Program-made: the position numbers and the translations under genes | NCBI GenBank assembly: GCA_964443135.1 | Contig: CAYUBQ010000014.1 | Span: forward strand, 1-64,000 | Source: JAIPEI01 sp964443135 | GTDB taxonomy: Bacteria; Desulfobacterota; DSM-4660; Desulfatiglandales; HGW-15 | Direction: 5' to 3' | Length of the DNA: 64,000 bases | Notes under the pieces: generated by a model | What the model saw: the letters and a program-made list of their open reading frames with translations, nothing else | Database searches by the model: none | What the model was told of the DNA's origin: nothing | In this document: positions 1 to 9,511 of the stretch, in pieces | How the letters are laid out: every line of letters starts with the position of its first letter | How positions within the stretch are numbered: the first letter of the stretch is position 1

Positions 1-95
1 AAAACCCGCCCACACGCCGCCGGCAATGCGATGACCTGTTGAAATGCCATGGGCAGATCTCGAGGATTCGGGCTTTTTGCGACGCCATCGGGATT
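1..95 (-). repeat. Dispersed intergenic repeat, copy A (cut by window edge)
   Basis: This stretch matches, in reverse orientation, the ~100-bp repeat that recurs at 17465, 19251, 36797, 39885, 45865 and 57527. Shared pieces are the AAACCCGC start, GACCTGTTGAAAT, GGGCAGATCTCGAGGATTC and GGGCTTTTTGCGAC. It lies directly after the stop of the kinase ending at 95. The outer end is lost at the window boundary. Confidence 0.8.
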
Positions 96-1945
96 CACAG
101 GATTCCACCCGGGCCGGGCTCCTCGGTCCCCGAGCGGGCGCCCAGGGGGAGCTCGGCCGCCACCGTGGTCCCCAATCCCGGGGCCGACGTGACCCGCAGC
201 TCTCCGCCCACGTAAACGGCCCGCTCCCGCATGATGACCAACCCCAGGGGGCCCTCCCCGGAGGCGTCGGAAACAGCGTTCTCCCACACGAACCCGCAGC
301 CGTCGTCCTCTACGGTGAGATGCAGGACGTTGTCCGGGCAGGACAGCCTCAAATGGATCTCCCGGCAGCCGGCGTGCTTGACCGCGTTTGTGACGGCCTC
401 CTGGGCGATGCGGAACGCGGTGAGCTCCAGCTCGTAGCCCAGGGAGCCGGGCATTTCGCGGCAGTCGAGATGGATCCGGCAGTCGTGGGGCTGCACCCGC
501 CCGCTGAAGGCCTGAAGGGCGTTCACCAGTCCCAGGCTTTTCAGGGTGCCGGGGTGGAGCTGGCGGCTCATGTCCCGAAGGGAGGCGACGGCATCCTGCA
601 AGGCGCTCTGGATGCCCTCGAACTGCTCGGCCCGACCGGGGTCGAGATCGGCCAGCTCCCCTCTGAGGCTCTCAATCTGCATCTTTGCGCCGACGATGGT
701 CTGCCCCACGTCGTCGTGAAGCATCATGGCGGTCTGTCGGCGGTCTTCCTCCAGGATCCCCACGAGCCGTTTGGCGAGGTTGCACCTCCTCTCGGCTTCG
801 GCCAGCGCAACCATCTCCGACTCCATGAGCTCGGCGGTCCGCTCCTTCACGCGCTGCTCCAGCAGCTCACGGTAGCTCCGGAACTCCTCTTCCATCCGCT
901 TTCGTGCGGTGATGTTCTGGCCGACGCCCAGCATGCGCAACGGGGTGCCGTCTCCGCCGCAGATGACCTTGCCGCGGCTCTCGATCCACACGTGGTCCTT
1001 GTTCACCCTGAAGCGGTATTCATCCGCGTACGAGCCGGTGGTCTCGATCGCGCGTTCGACGTTGCCGCTCACGCGGGCACGGTCCTCCTCGTGGATGCGC
1101 ATCAGATACGAATCCATGCGGTCGTGATCGTCGCTCAGCGCTTCGGCCTCGAAGACCTGCGAGGCGTTGTCCGAGTAGGTGATCGTCCCGGTCGCCAGAT
1201 CGACGTCCCAGGCGAACACACCGGCCGCATCGGTGGCCAGCTGCATTCGTTGCTTCTCTTCGATCGCCTTCCTCTCGGCCCGGATGTTGAGCAACGCCTG
1301 GAGCATGGCCGGGGCGACCGATTCGACCGCCTCCAGATCTTCCTGACCGTAACCGCCTTCCCTGTTGCCCAGTCCCACCATGCCCATGGGCCTGCCTGCA
1401 TGGATCAGGGGGACGCCCAGGAAGGCGTTCAACGGAGGATGACCCGGGGGAACGCCGACGCTGTCCGGGTGGGAGGATGGATCGTTGGTGAAAAAACCTT
1501 TCCCATCCCTCAGCACGCGGCCGTAGAGGCCGTGGACGGTGAAGCCGACCGGAGCCCGCGCCCTGTGGCCGGATGGAACCTGCATGCGACAGGCCTCCCG
1601 GCCCGCATCGCTGACGGCGATGTCGTCCATCTTCCCGGTGAAATGGTTGACCTCCCCGATGAACCCGAACCCGCTTTGCGTGAGCTCCTCGGCCACCTCC
1701 AGGCAGATCCGGGCCAGCTCCTCCTCGGTCTCGCAGGTCAGCGCCTCCCGGAAGACCCGGTTGATGCCCTCGATGACGGCCATCCGGCGGCGGGAGGCCC
1801 TCTCCGCCTCACGTGCTCGAAGCAGGAAAACGTGGTCCTTCCCCAGAATGGCATCCACCTGCCCGCCGCGAAGGACGTCGATGAGCTCCTCGGCCCGGGA
1901 AAGCCTGGACTCCAGCTCTTCGTGGTCGGTCGGTTCCTTCATCAC
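95..1945 (-). CDS. GAF-PAS sensor histidine kinase (HisKA_3 family)
   Basis: A 616-aa soluble sensor kinase. An N-terminal coiled segment leads into a GAF domain (about residues 55-225), a PAS/PAC domain (about 235-350), a coiled coil (350-400), then a HisKA_3 phosphoacceptor helix with His410 in the motif MMLHDDVGQ, and a HATPase_c domain with an N-box around AVTNAVKHAG and a G-box DDGCGF. This is the NarX/DegS-like kinase class that normally signals to LuxR-type regulators. No transmembrane segment is seen, so it should sense a cytoplasmic signal. The start is GTG at 1945, followed by ATG. It sits 39 bp downstream of the membrane hybrid kinase, probably in the same operon. No DNA-binding response regulator lies next to it. 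The ligand is unknown. Confidence 0.88.
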   Translation of the reverse strand: MMKEPTDHEELESRLSRAEELIDVLRGGQVDAILGKDHVFLLRAREAERASRRRMAVIEGINRVFREALTCETEEELARICLEVAEELTQSGFGFIGEVNHFTGKMDDIAVSDAGREACRMQVPSGHRARAPVGFTVHGLYGRVLRDGKGFFTNDPSSHPDSVGVPPGHPPLNAFLGVPLIHAGRPMGMVGLGNREGGYGQEDLEAVESVAPAMLQALLNIRAERKAIEEKQRMQLATDAAGVFAWDVDLATGTITYSDNASQVFEAEALSDDHDRMDSYLMRIHEEDRARVSGNVERAIETTGSYADEYRFRVNKDHVWIESRGKVICGGDGTPLRMLGVGQNITARKRMEEEFRSYRELLEQRVKERTAELMESEMVALAEAERRCNLAKRLVGILEEDRRQTAMMLHDDVGQTIVGAKMQIESLRGELADLDPGRAEQFEGIQSALQDAVASLRDMSRQLHPGTLKSLGLVNALQAFSGRVQPHDCRIHLDCREMPGSLGYELELTAFRIAQEAVTNAVKHAGCREIHLRLSCPDNVLHLTVEDDGCGFVWENAVSDASGEGPLGLVIMRERAVYVGGELRVTSAPGLGTTVAAELPLGARSGTEEPGPGGIL

Positions 1946-1984
1946 GGTATACCCCCTGGACGATCGGGTTCCTGCCTCGAGCTC

Positions 1985-4429
1985 CTACCCGGGAGGGCTC
2001 GATCTTCCCTGCCGGATGGCGTTCAACAGAAGATCCGTGTGTCCGCTCTTGGTCACGAAGGCGGCCGCTCCCGCCTTCTGCATCCCTTTGCCGGTTTCCG
2101 CGTCGTCGTACATGGAGAGCCCGACAATGCGGATGTCCGGGAACTCGGAGTGGATGACGCGTGTCGCTTCCACCCCGTCCATCACGGGCATGTTGATGTC
2201 CATGAGGATCACGTCCGGTCGGAGCTCCCGGGCCATTTGAACGGCCGCCGATCCATCCGTTGCCTCGCCCACCACCTCGATGTCGGGCTGCCTGGCGATC
2301 ATGGAGGAGAGGCCCTGCCGCATGACCACGTGGTCGTCCACCATCAGGACCCGGATGTGCTGCTTCGCTGATACGTGATGGGGAGAACGCCCCGTAGATG
2401 GAACCGAGTCCTCAACCGTGGGCTCCTCCGGGGCGGTTTCCTCCGCCAGGGGCGCGATCAGGTGGAACGCGGCCCCCTGGCCGGGCAGGCTCTCCATCTC
2501 CAGGCGCCCCCCGATCAGCTCCAGCCGCTCGGAGATGCTGAAGAGCCCGAACCCGTCGCTCTGGGCCAGGCCCCGCTTCAACGGCTCCGAATCGAAGCCC
2601 ACCCCCCGGTCGCTGACGCTGATTCGCAGGCTGTCGCCGTCCTGCCGCGCCAGCTCGATCCGTGCAGACGTCGCCCGGGCGTGCTTCACCACGTTGAACA
2701 GAAGCTCGCGGACCGACTCGAACAGGAGCACCCTGAGGTTCTCCGACGACACCGTGATCTCCGGAGCGAGATCGGTGTCGACCTCCAGCGGGTAGCTCTC
2801 CCGCATGGTCTGGGCCAGCCACTCCAGGGCCGGCGCAAGGCCGCGGTCGTACAAAACGTGGGGCGCCAGCTGGGTGTTCAGCGACCGGGAGGTCCGGACG
2901 GAGTCCATGAGCAGGGCGTGGATCTCCTCGACCGGCTGGCGGTGCTCCTCCGCGATGTCCCTTCCCAGCAACTCCAGGCGAATCTTGGCCCCCACGATCT
3001 GCTGCTGGAGGTTGTCGTGGATGATCTCGGCCAGCCGCCTGCGCTCGTGCTTCTCCGCCAGGGTCAGCTCCGTGGACAGCCGGGTGAGCTGCTCGGCCCG
3101 CTGCTCGAGCTCGGCGGTCCGCTCCTTCACGCGCGTCTCGAGCTCGTCCCGGGATCTGCGGAGCTCCCGCTCCATGCGCTTGTGCTTGGTGATGTCCAGC
3201 CAGGCCCACATGGCGCAGGAGTCGCCCTCGATGGCGATCACCTCGGCCGCGCAGACGGTGTCCCTGGTTTCCCCGTCCTTCATTCGGATCGAGGTCTCGG
3301 CGTCCTGGATGGAGCCCACCCTCCGGAGCTCCTCCTCCAGGACCTGCCGGTCGGGATCGGACCAGATCCCGATCTGGGAGAACGTTCGCCCGAGCATCGC
3401 CTCCCGGTCCCAGCCTGTGATCGCCTCGAAGTCCCGGTTGGCGTCTAGTACGGCACCCTCCGGGAGCGCGGTGACGACCAGCCCGACCGGGCTCATCTGG
3501 AAGATGGTCCGGAACTTTTCCTCGCTCAGACCGAGGGCCTCCTCCGCCTTTCTGAGCGCCTCCGCGTCCACCAGGGCGGGCAGGGCCCGCTCGATGGAGG
3601 TCCCCCGGCTCCGGGCCGCCCGGGAGGCCATGACCACGGCCGCGAGGACGTAGACTCCCCCCAGGTACTGGTAGGCGCGGCCGGTCCAGTTGATGAGGCT
3701 GCCCATCTCGCGAACGAACAGGACGATCCCCAGGCCCTGGGCGATGAGCAGCAGGGAGAGGGCGTACCAGTAGAGAAACCGGATCCTGTTCCTCAGGTAG
3801 AGGTTCATGAACATGGCGAACGAAAGCGCGAAGAGCAGGACGGCCGACGAGAGGACCAGCTGGCGGAGCGGCGTGGGACCCGTTCCCGGGACGAAGAAGG
3901 CCGGCAGCAGGTCCAGCAGGGCCAGCAGGGTGACCAGGCCGATTGTCAGCGCCGACCCGCCGTAGAAGGCCAGCACGTGGAGGACCCGTTTCCCGGAAAC
4001 CCGTTTCGATCGTCCGCTGCCCCTGAAGCTCTTGGCGGCCGCCGCCAGGTTCAGGAGGGCGCAGAACAGGAATCCCGTGTTGTAGATGGTCACGGCGCAG
4101 TTGGGACCGCCGTGGGTCCGGATCGCGTGTCCGGCGATGTACGCCGAGAGGCTGAGGAGGAGAAGCCCGGAGCCCATGGTGAGGACGGTGACGGATCCGG
4201 TGGCCATGTAGGCCCGGGCCGCAAACCAGGAGGCGACCAGGGGGGTGACCATCAAGAAGAGGGTGTTCAGCACGGCGACCCAGGTGTGGGACTCGCCCGG
4301 CCAGGAAGGGGGCGCCAGGGGAAGCAGCGAGATGATCACGAAGAACCCCAGGGCGGGGAGCAGGGCCGGGGAGATGACCGGGTCCCTGGAGGCGGCCCTG
4401 CGGGCCTCGGAATCGGGGGAGACGATCAT
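1985..4429 (-). CDS. Membrane hybrid histidine kinase with PAS, HisKA_3 and C-terminal NarL-type receiver
   Basis: An 814-aa protein. Residues 20-270 contain about seven or eight hydrophobic helices forming an integral-membrane sensor. A PAS domain follows (about 300-415), then a coiled coil, a HisKA_3 helix with His471 (EIIHDNLQQQ), a HATPase_c domain (N-box near ELLFNVVKHA) and a C-terminal receiver (about 690-805) with the VDDH acid pair and phosphoacceptor Asp in DVILMDINMP. The receiver is most like NarL/DegU receivers but lacks the LuxR helix-turn-helix, so the protein has no DNA-binding output of its own. The receiver closely resembles that of the kinase at 23240-25693. It is probably the first gene of a two-kinase operon. 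The signal is unknown. Confidence 0.87.
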   Translation of the reverse strand: MIVSPDSEARRAASRDPVISPALLPALGFFVIISLLPLAPPSWPGESHTWVAVLNTLFLMVTPLVASWFAARAYMATGSVTVLTMGSGLLLLSLSAYIAGHAIRTHGGPNCAVTIYNTGFLFCALLNLAAAAKSFRGSGRSKRVSGKRVLHVLAFYGGSALTIGLVTLLALLDLLPAFFVPGTGPTPLRQLVLSSAVLLFALSFAMFMNLYLRNRIRFLYWYALSLLLIAQGLGIVLFVREMGSLINWTGRAYQYLGGVYVLAAVVMASRAARSRGTSIERALPALVDAEALRKAEEALGLSEEKFRTIFQMSPVGLVVTALPEGAVLDANRDFEAITGWDREAMLGRTFSQIGIWSDPDRQVLEEELRRVGSIQDAETSIRMKDGETRDTVCAAEVIAIEGDSCAMWAWLDITKHKRMERELRRSRDELETRVKERTAELEQRAEQLTRLSTELTLAEKHERRRLAEIIHDNLQQQIVGAKIRLELLGRDIAEEHRQPVEEIHALLMDSVRTSRSLNTQLAPHVLYDRGLAPALEWLAQTMRESYPLEVDTDLAPEITVSSENLRVLLFESVRELLFNVVKHARATSARIELARQDGDSLRISVSDRGVGFDSEPLKRGLAQSDGFGLFSISERLELIGGRLEMESLPGQGAAFHLIAPLAEETAPEEPTVEDSVPSTGRSPHHVSAKQHIRVLMVDDHVVMRQGLSSMIARQPDIEVVGEATDGSAAVQMARELRPDVILMDINMPVMDGVEATRVIHSEFPDIRIVGLSMYDDAETGKGMQKAGAAAFVTKSGHTDLLLNAIRQGRSSPPG

Positions 4430-4618
4430 GGGGTTCGTGGTCCCTCCGGTGCACGGTTCGGCGAGGTTGGACGACCCGACGCGGGTCTCGTTCCAGGGCC
4501 GGGGGGCGCTCTCCTGAAAACACGGGTGAAACAGAAGGAGGATACCATGGGCGCGGGGAAAATGCCATGGACGGCTCGAAGGCGGAGGGGACCCTGGGGC
4601 CGGGCGTTGCCGGAGGCC

Positions 4619-5941
4619 TCAGAAGGGCCGCTTCATGGTCATCAGCAGCCCCCAGGGCGGTCGGCGTCCCCCGCCGGCGGGGAGGCGGGAGGGTGCGGGC
4701 TCCTGCTCGGCGTCCACGTGCCGGGCAATGGCCCGGAACAGCGCGATGGACTCGAGCTCCTTCCGGTCTCCGTCCACGTCGTAGTCGGCATAGGCCGAGG
4801 TCTTGGCGATCACCACGTTGTGCCCGGGGTGGACGTAGACGAACTGGTTGTAGAGGCCGATGGCCACGAAATCTCCCTCCGGGTTCTCCGGAATCCACCA
4901 CTGGTACCCGTAGCCGAGGGGGGAGCTCGAGGCCGGGTTGTCCCCCGGCTGGAGATGGGGCGCGTCCGGCGTCACCGATGCACCGACCCAGTCGGCGGGA
5001 ACGACCTGCTCGCCGTTCCATTGTCCCTCGCGGAGGTAGAGCAGGCCGAAGCGGGCGTAGTCCCTGAGCACCAAGCTCAGCCCGCCGAAGGCGAGCTCCA
5101 TGCCGTCGCCGTCCACGATCCAGGTTGCGTCCGACTCCATGCCGACCCGCTTCCAGATCTTGTCCTCCAGGTAGGTGGTGAGGTTCTGCCCCGTCGCCTC
5201 CCGGAGCACCATGACCAGCACCTGGCTGTCCATGCTCACGTAGCGGTGTCGCGTTCCGGGCTCGCACTCGCTCTCCAGGGAAGCGACGAATTCGTCCAGG
5301 GGCCGGTTCAGGGCGATGGTCCGGCCCACGCGGTTGATGTCCGAGAAGAAGGAGGCGTAGTCCTCGTCGAAGTGGATGCCCGAGGACATCTGGAGGACGT
5401 GCTTGATGAGTACCCCGTCGTACCCCGACCCTTTCAACAGGGGGACATAGCGCGTGACCGGGTCCTCGACGCTCCGGACCTCACCCTCCTCCAGGGCGAT
5501 GCCCATGAGCGCGGAGACAAAGGACTTGCCCACGGACCAGGAGATGCACCTGGAGGCCTCGGTGTTGCCCAGCCGGTAGTCCTCGTAGACGATCTTGCCG
5601 TCGTGGATCACGATGAACCCGGTGGTCCAGGTGGCATCGAGGAACTCCCCGACCTGCTTCTCCCCTCCCCCGTATGCGTAGAGCTGGGGAAGAGATTCGG
5701 GGGCCCGCTCGAACACGTGGGGCGTACCGCCCCGGTGGACCACCCGGTAGTCGAACGTGCGATCCATGCTGCGGAAGTTCTCCACCAAGACGTCGGGCTC
5801 GAACAGGGTGATCACGTTGTAGAGCCTCGCAATCCGGTGGTTGAAGATGCCGGCCCCCAGGAGAAGAACGACCAGCGCCACCAGCCCCGTCTTGAGCAGC
5901 CTTCCCAACCACCCGCGCTTCGTCCTTCCTTCCCGGTTCAT
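4619..5941 (-). CDS. Membrane-anchored serine hydrolase of the beta-lactamase/class C family
   Basis: A 440-aa protein with one hydrophobic helix near the N terminus (residues 16-32) that should act as a signal anchor. The rest fits the beta-lactamase/penicillin-binding-protein superfamily (Pfam Beta-lactamase): the SxxK nucleophile motif is S136-V-G-K139, and a later Tyr-x-Ser-like segment (RYVSMDS) is a candidate second motif. Family members include esterases, D-amino-acid peptidases and 6-aminohexanoate oligomer hydrolases, so the substrate cannot be assigned; a true beta-lactamase is unlikely. It starts 3 bp after the stop of the poly-Cys 4Fe-4S gene, which implies one operon. About 190 bp without a gene separate it from the kinase upstream of 4429. 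Confidence 0.82.
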   Translation of the reverse strand: MNREGRTKRGWLGRLLKTGLVALVVLLLGAGIFNHRIARLYNVITLFEPDVLVENFRSMDRTFDYRVVHRGGTPHVFERAPESLPQLYAYGGGEKQVGEFLDATWTTGFIVIHDGKIVYEDYRLGNTEASRCISWSVGKSFVSALMGIALEEGEVRSVEDPVTRYVPLLKGSGYDGVLIKHVLQMSSGIHFDEDYASFFSDINRVGRTIALNRPLDEFVASLESECEPGTRHRYVSMDSQVLVMVLREATGQNLTTYLEDKIWKRVGMESDATWIVDGDGMELAFGGLSLVLRDYARFGLLYLREGQWNGEQVVPADWVGASVTPDAPHLQPGDNPASSSPLGYGYQWWIPENPEGDFVAIGLYNQFVYVHPGHNVVIAKTSAYADYDVDGDRKELESIALFRAIARHVDAEQEPAPSRLPAGGGRRPPWGLLMTMKRPF

Positions 5942-5944
5942 GGC

Positions 5945-7096
5945 TCAGACCCCGTTCCCGGGCCGTTCCGGTCTGCCCGCGAGCAGGCGGTCCCACTTGG
6001 AGCGGATGGACATCCGGGCCATGGACAGGGGCCCCATCCTGCCCCGGGCGCGGCCCATCCGCTTGTAGCTCTCCAGGACGTTTTCCGGGACCGGCGCCTG
6101 CTCGGGCTCCGGCTTCCTCACCAGGCTCAGGGACCCGGTGGGGCAGGTGGAGACGCAGAGCCCGCAGCCGATGCAGCGCTCCGTCCGGACGGTCACCCGG
6201 TCCTCCTCCATGGAGACGGCGTCCATCTGGCACCGTTTCACGCAGACGCCGCAGGCGGTGCACGTCTCGGGATCGTGGGAGAAGGTGAACGGGGTGGACA
6301 CGATCTCGGCGGGCCGGGGGTGCTTCTTCATGTGGATCAGGACCTGGCAGCAGCACCCGCAGCAGCAGCAGATGTTGGTGAGGCGCTTGGCGTTGTTGGG
6401 CTGGAGCACCAGGCCCGACTTGTCGGCCTTCTCCAGGATCTCCGCGCACTCCTCCGGGGAGATGTCCCGGCCGATGCCCCGTCGCTCGTAGTAGTGGGCC
6501 CCGGCCCCGAACACGAGGCAGGTCTCCCGGGGCTTGTCGCAGCCTTGCCCGATCATGGCGTGCTCGGTCCGGCAGATGCAGGGAACCACCCGGATCTTGC
6601 TCCGGCCCCGGATCAGCTCCTTCGCTTTCTCGTAAGAGAGCACCTTCATGCCCGCGTCCAGGCTCCGGTCCACCGGGATGGTCCGGAGCTGGGGCGCCTT
6701 CTCCCAGATCTCCAGGTCGACGAACGCGGGGAGGTACTCGTTCATGTCCCGGATGAGCCCCTCGTCCAACCGGTTCACCTGGTACTCCCAGATGCCGATG
6801 GCGTACTGGGCGGCCATGTACAGGGTGGGCTTCCCCGGCGGGTCGATGGTGTAGACCAGCCCCTTTCCCGCCATCTCCTCCAGACGGCGGGCGGTCTCCT
6901 CCGCCGGCAGTCCGGCCCGCCGGGCGATCACGCGGGCCTCCTCCGGGATGAGGGTGGTGTGGAGGGCCAGCTCGGCCTCCTCCGGCGTGAAGAGCCGCCT
7001 CAGGATGCGGAGCTCCACGCCGCTCTCGGTCTCCGGGTACCCGGCGGGCAGATCGTCCAGGTGCTTTGCCAGTCTCTTGAAGATGTCCTCGTTCAT
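5945..7096 (-). CDS. Poly-cysteine 4Fe-4S protein with winged-helix-like N terminus
   Basis: A 383-aa protein. The first ~90 residues look helical and winged-helix-like (LFTPEEAELAL, then ARRLEEMAGKGLVYTI). A central segment carries PCICRTEH and a further Cys pair, then an extraordinary run ICCCCGCCCQ with seven cysteines in eight positions. The C-terminal third holds a classic two-cluster ferredoxin with CTACGVCVKRCQ and CIGCGLCVSTCP. This architecture recurs in anaerobic deltaproteobacteria as an uncharacterised Fe-S family and is probably cytoplasmic electron transfer. A paralogue is at 17767-18843. It is the promoter-proximal partner of the serine hydrolase (3-bp gap). Which redox partner it serves is not visible. 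Confidence 0.85.
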   Translation of the reverse strand: MNEDIFKRLAKHLDDLPAGYPETESGVELRILRRLFTPEEAELALHTTLIPEEARVIARRAGLPAEETARRLEEMAGKGLVYTIDPPGKPTLYMAAQYAIGIWEYQVNRLDEGLIRDMNEYLPAFVDLEIWEKAPQLRTIPVDRSLDAGMKVLSYEKAKELIRGRSKIRVVPCICRTEHAMIGQGCDKPRETCLVFGAGAHYYERRGIGRDISPEECAEILEKADKSGLVLQPNNAKRLTNICCCCGCCCQVLIHMKKHPRPAEIVSTPFTFSHDPETCTACGVCVKRCQMDAVSMEEDRVTVRTERCIGCGLCVSTCPTGSLSLVRKPEPEQAPVPENVLESYKRMGRARGRMGPLSMARMSIRSKWDRLLAGRPERPGNGV

Positions 7097-7175
7097 GGTG
7101 GGTTGGTTCCAGTCTTTCGGTGACAGGTTCGTCGCACGCCCGGCAGCGCATTCACTGCACCGTTCCGGCGCGGGC

Positions 7176-7688
7176 TCACTCGCCCTTCAGCTCCTTGGGG
7201 CCGAAGAGCTCCGGGGCCTCATCCGGAAGAGGTTCCGGAGACGCCTCCTCCGGCTCGGGCCCGTCCGGTTCGGGGCCTTCCGGCGGACCGCCCTTCCGGG
7301 GCGCCGGCGCGTGGCGCCTCACGAAGTCCCGGGGCAGGGGCTCCCGGGTCCTCAGGAGGGGCTCCGGGATGGCGATCCGATCCCCGATGCCGATGCGGTC
7401 GGGGTCCTTCAGGGGGTTGTGCTCGGCCAGGAGGCGCCAGTTTTTCGTCTCCCCGGTGTACCACTTGGCGATGATGGAGAGGCTCTCCCCCTTCCATCGA
7501 ACGGTGTGCACCAGGTCGGCGGCCGGTCTCTCCTCCTGAACGCGTTCGGCCTTCGGCGGCGAGGGCGTTCCGGCGCCGGTGGGCGGGGTTGGGGTCTGCC
7601 GGGCGAAGGGTGTGCAGCCGGCGAGGAGCAGGGCGCCCACCACAAGGACCGCAGCCCGGACCCAAGGGATCAATTTCCTTGTCTCCAT
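7176..7688 (-). CDS. LysM-domain lipoprotein
   Basis: A 170-aa secreted lipoprotein. The N terminus is a signal peptide ending in the lipobox LLLAGC (lipidated Cys near residue 25). A Pro-rich linker leads to one LysM domain (about residues 60-110: HTVRWKGESLSIIAKWYTG, then GIGDRIAIP), which is known to bind peptidoglycan glycan chains. The C-terminal ~55 residues are Pro/Glu-rich and low complexity. The ATG overlaps the stop codon of the upstream kinase gene (TGATG), so the two are translationally coupled. It is likely an envelope component that responds to, or works with, the kinase. Confidence 0.85.
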   Translation of the reverse strand: METRKLIPWVRAAVLVVGALLLAGCTPFARQTPTPPTGAGTPSPPKAERVQEERPAADLVHTVRWKGESLSIIAKWYTGETKNWRLLAEHNPLKDPDRIGIGDRIAIPEPLLRTREPLPRDFVRRHAPAPRKGGPPEGPEPDGPEPEEASPEPLPDEAPELFGPKELKGE

Positions 7689-9511
7689 CAGGGTTTTCCA
7701 ATGACCTTTTTAAGGCGATCCAGGTTTTTTTGTGCCAGCCGGTTCTCCGGATTGACTGTGACCGCCTGCTCCAGGTTGACCAGGCTCTCCTTTTTCTTGC
7801 CCGCCTTTTCCTGGACCACGGCGAGGTTGTAGTAGGCCTCGTCCAGGTACATGGGGGCCAGCTCCACCACGAGCCGGTACATCTCCTCGGCCTTGGCGTA
7901 GTCCCGCGTCATGGCGTGGACGTAGCCGAGGTTGAAGTAGATGTCCGCAAAGTCGGGCTGGAGGGCGGCGGCCTCTCGAAAGGCCTCCTCCGCCTTGGGG
8001 TAGTCCTTCATCCGGACGTAGAGGAGACCCAGCCGGAAGCGGCTCTGGACCCCCTCGGGGTGGACCGCCGCGGCCTTCCGCAGCAGGCGCACGGCCTCCC
8101 CGGGACGATCCTCGGAAAGGCGGGTCGCCGTCTCCCGAAGGGCCCGGTCGTAGGGGCCGGCCACGCGCTCCCGCAGGTCCGGGTCCGCTTCCAGCGCCTC
8201 CTCCAACAGGAGGGCCGCATCCCCATGGCGCGCCGCCTCCAGGGCGGCGAGCCCCGCCTCGAGCACGGCCTCGGGCCCGCCCCCGAGCCGGGGCGCGAGC
8301 GCGGCCGGCGGGGGGACCGTGGCGGCGGCCGGGGCCTGCCTCTCGGCTGGGTTCGATGTGGCCGAGGGCTCCCAGGCCGGGTAGAGGGAGACCACGGCCA
8401 GGATCAGCAGCAGGGCCCCGCCGGCCACGGCGGCCCGTCTCCAGGGGAGCCTCCGGCTGCTCAGCGCCCGGGTATTCGTGATGACCGTGGTCTTGGCCTT
8501 CTGCACGGCCTCCCTGGCACGCCGGAGCTGCGCGTGGGCGCGGAGGTTCGTGACCTCGTGGATGGTCAGCTCCTCGGTCTCGATCTCCTCCTCGAACAGG
8601 CCCTTCATGGTCAGGGCCAGCGCCTGGGGGGTGGGGCGGAGGCCCCGCTGCTGCACGCAGTCCTCAAGGTCGGCATACATGTCGCCGCAGGTCGGGTACC
8701 GCTTTGCCGGGTCCGAGGAGAGGGCCCGCTCCAGGATCCGGTGGATCTCCCCGGGGAGCTCCGGTGCCGCCTCCCTGGGCGGGACGAACCGGGCCTCGCG
8801 AACCTGCGAGAGCACCTCCATGGCGTCCCCGCTGAACAGGCGGGCGCCGGTCAGCATCTCGTAGAGGAGGATGCCGGCGGAAAAGATGTCCGACCGGTGG
8901 TCGATGGGCTCGCCGCGGGCCTGCTCCGGGGACATGTAGGCCACCTTGCCCTTGATCGTGCCCAGCTGGGTCTTCTCGGACTTGCTGGACGCTTTGGCAA
9001 TGCCGAAGTCGATGATCTTGACCTCGCCCCCGTAGTTGATGAAGACGTTCTGGGGGCTCACGTCCCGGTGAATGATCTGGAGGGGGTTGCCCTGGAGGTC
9101 CTTGAGCTTGTGCGCGTAGTCCAGCCCCTCGCACACCTGCCCGGCGATGCACAGGGCGTTGGCGAGGCCCAGGCCCCGGTGCTTTTCCCGGGCCTTCTTC
9201 ATCATGGCGTGGAGGTCCTTGCCGAACAGGTACTCCATGGCGATGAAGTAGGAGCCCTCCATGTTCCCGAAGTCGTAGATCTGCACGATGTTGCGGTGCT
9301 GGAGCAGGGCGGCGAGCTTGGCCTCGTCGATGAAGGAGCTCACCACGCTCTCCTCGTCGGCCAGGTGGGGCAGGAGCCGCTTGACGGCGATGAGCTTTTC
9401 GAACCCCCGGTCCCCCGAGATCAGGGCACGGTACAGCTCGGCCATCCCGCCGATCCCGATGCGGTCCAGAAGGGTGTACTTCCCGAATCTCGAGGGTTTG
9501 TATTCCGCCAT
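7688..9511 (-). CDS. Membrane Ser/Thr protein kinase with C-terminal TPR repeats
   Basis: A 607-aa Hanks-type kinase. The catalytic domain spans about residues 10-275: a Gly-rich loop GIGGMAE, the invariant Lys44 (IAVKRLL), the catalytic loop HRDVSPQN, the metal-binding DFG in IDFGIAK, and the activation-segment end MSPEQARG. A linker is followed by one transmembrane helix (about 350-368) and a long extracytoplasmic part containing at least three TPR units near the C terminus (YVRMKDYPKAEEAFREAAAL and following). The layout resembles PknB-like kinases of myxobacteria and other Deltaproteobacteria. It is transcribed from the promoter at 9594-9622 and coupled to the LysM lipoprotein. Confidence 0.9.
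   Translation of the reverse strand: MAEYKPSRFGKYTLLDRIGIGGMAELYRALISGDRGFEKLIAVKRLLPHLADEESVVSSFIDEAKLAALLQHRNIVQIYDFGNMEGSYFIAMEYLFGKDLHAMMKKAREKHRGLGLANALCIAGQVCEGLDYAHKLKDLQGNPLQIIHRDVSPQNVFINYGGEVKIIDFGIAKASSKSEKTQLGTIKGKVAYMSPEQARGEPIDHRSDIFSAGILLYEMLTGARLFSGDAMEVLSQVREARFVPPREAAPELPGEIHRILERALSSDPAKRYPTCGDMYADLEDCVQQRGLRPTPQALALTMKGLFEEEIETEELTIHEVTNLRAHAQLRRAREAVQKAKTTVITNTRALSSRRLPWRRAAVAGGALLLILAVVSLYPAWEPSATSNPAERQAPAAATVPPPAALAPRLGGGPEAVLEAGLAALEAARHGDAALLLEEALEADPDLRERVAGPYDRALRETATRLSEDRPGEAVRLLRKAAAVHPEGVQSRFRLGLLYVRMKDYPKAEEAFREAAALQPDFADIYFNLGYVHAMTRDYAKAEEMYRLVVELAPMYLDEAYYNLAVVQEKAGKKKESLVNLEQAVTVNPENRLAQKNLDRLKKVIGKP

Noticed and set aside
3977..7123. Very long plus-strand open frame of over 1000 codons
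   Set aside because: It is the antisense of the serine hydrolase and 4Fe-4S genes, low complexity and Gly/His/Pro-rich, an effect of high GC; it has no recognisable domain.
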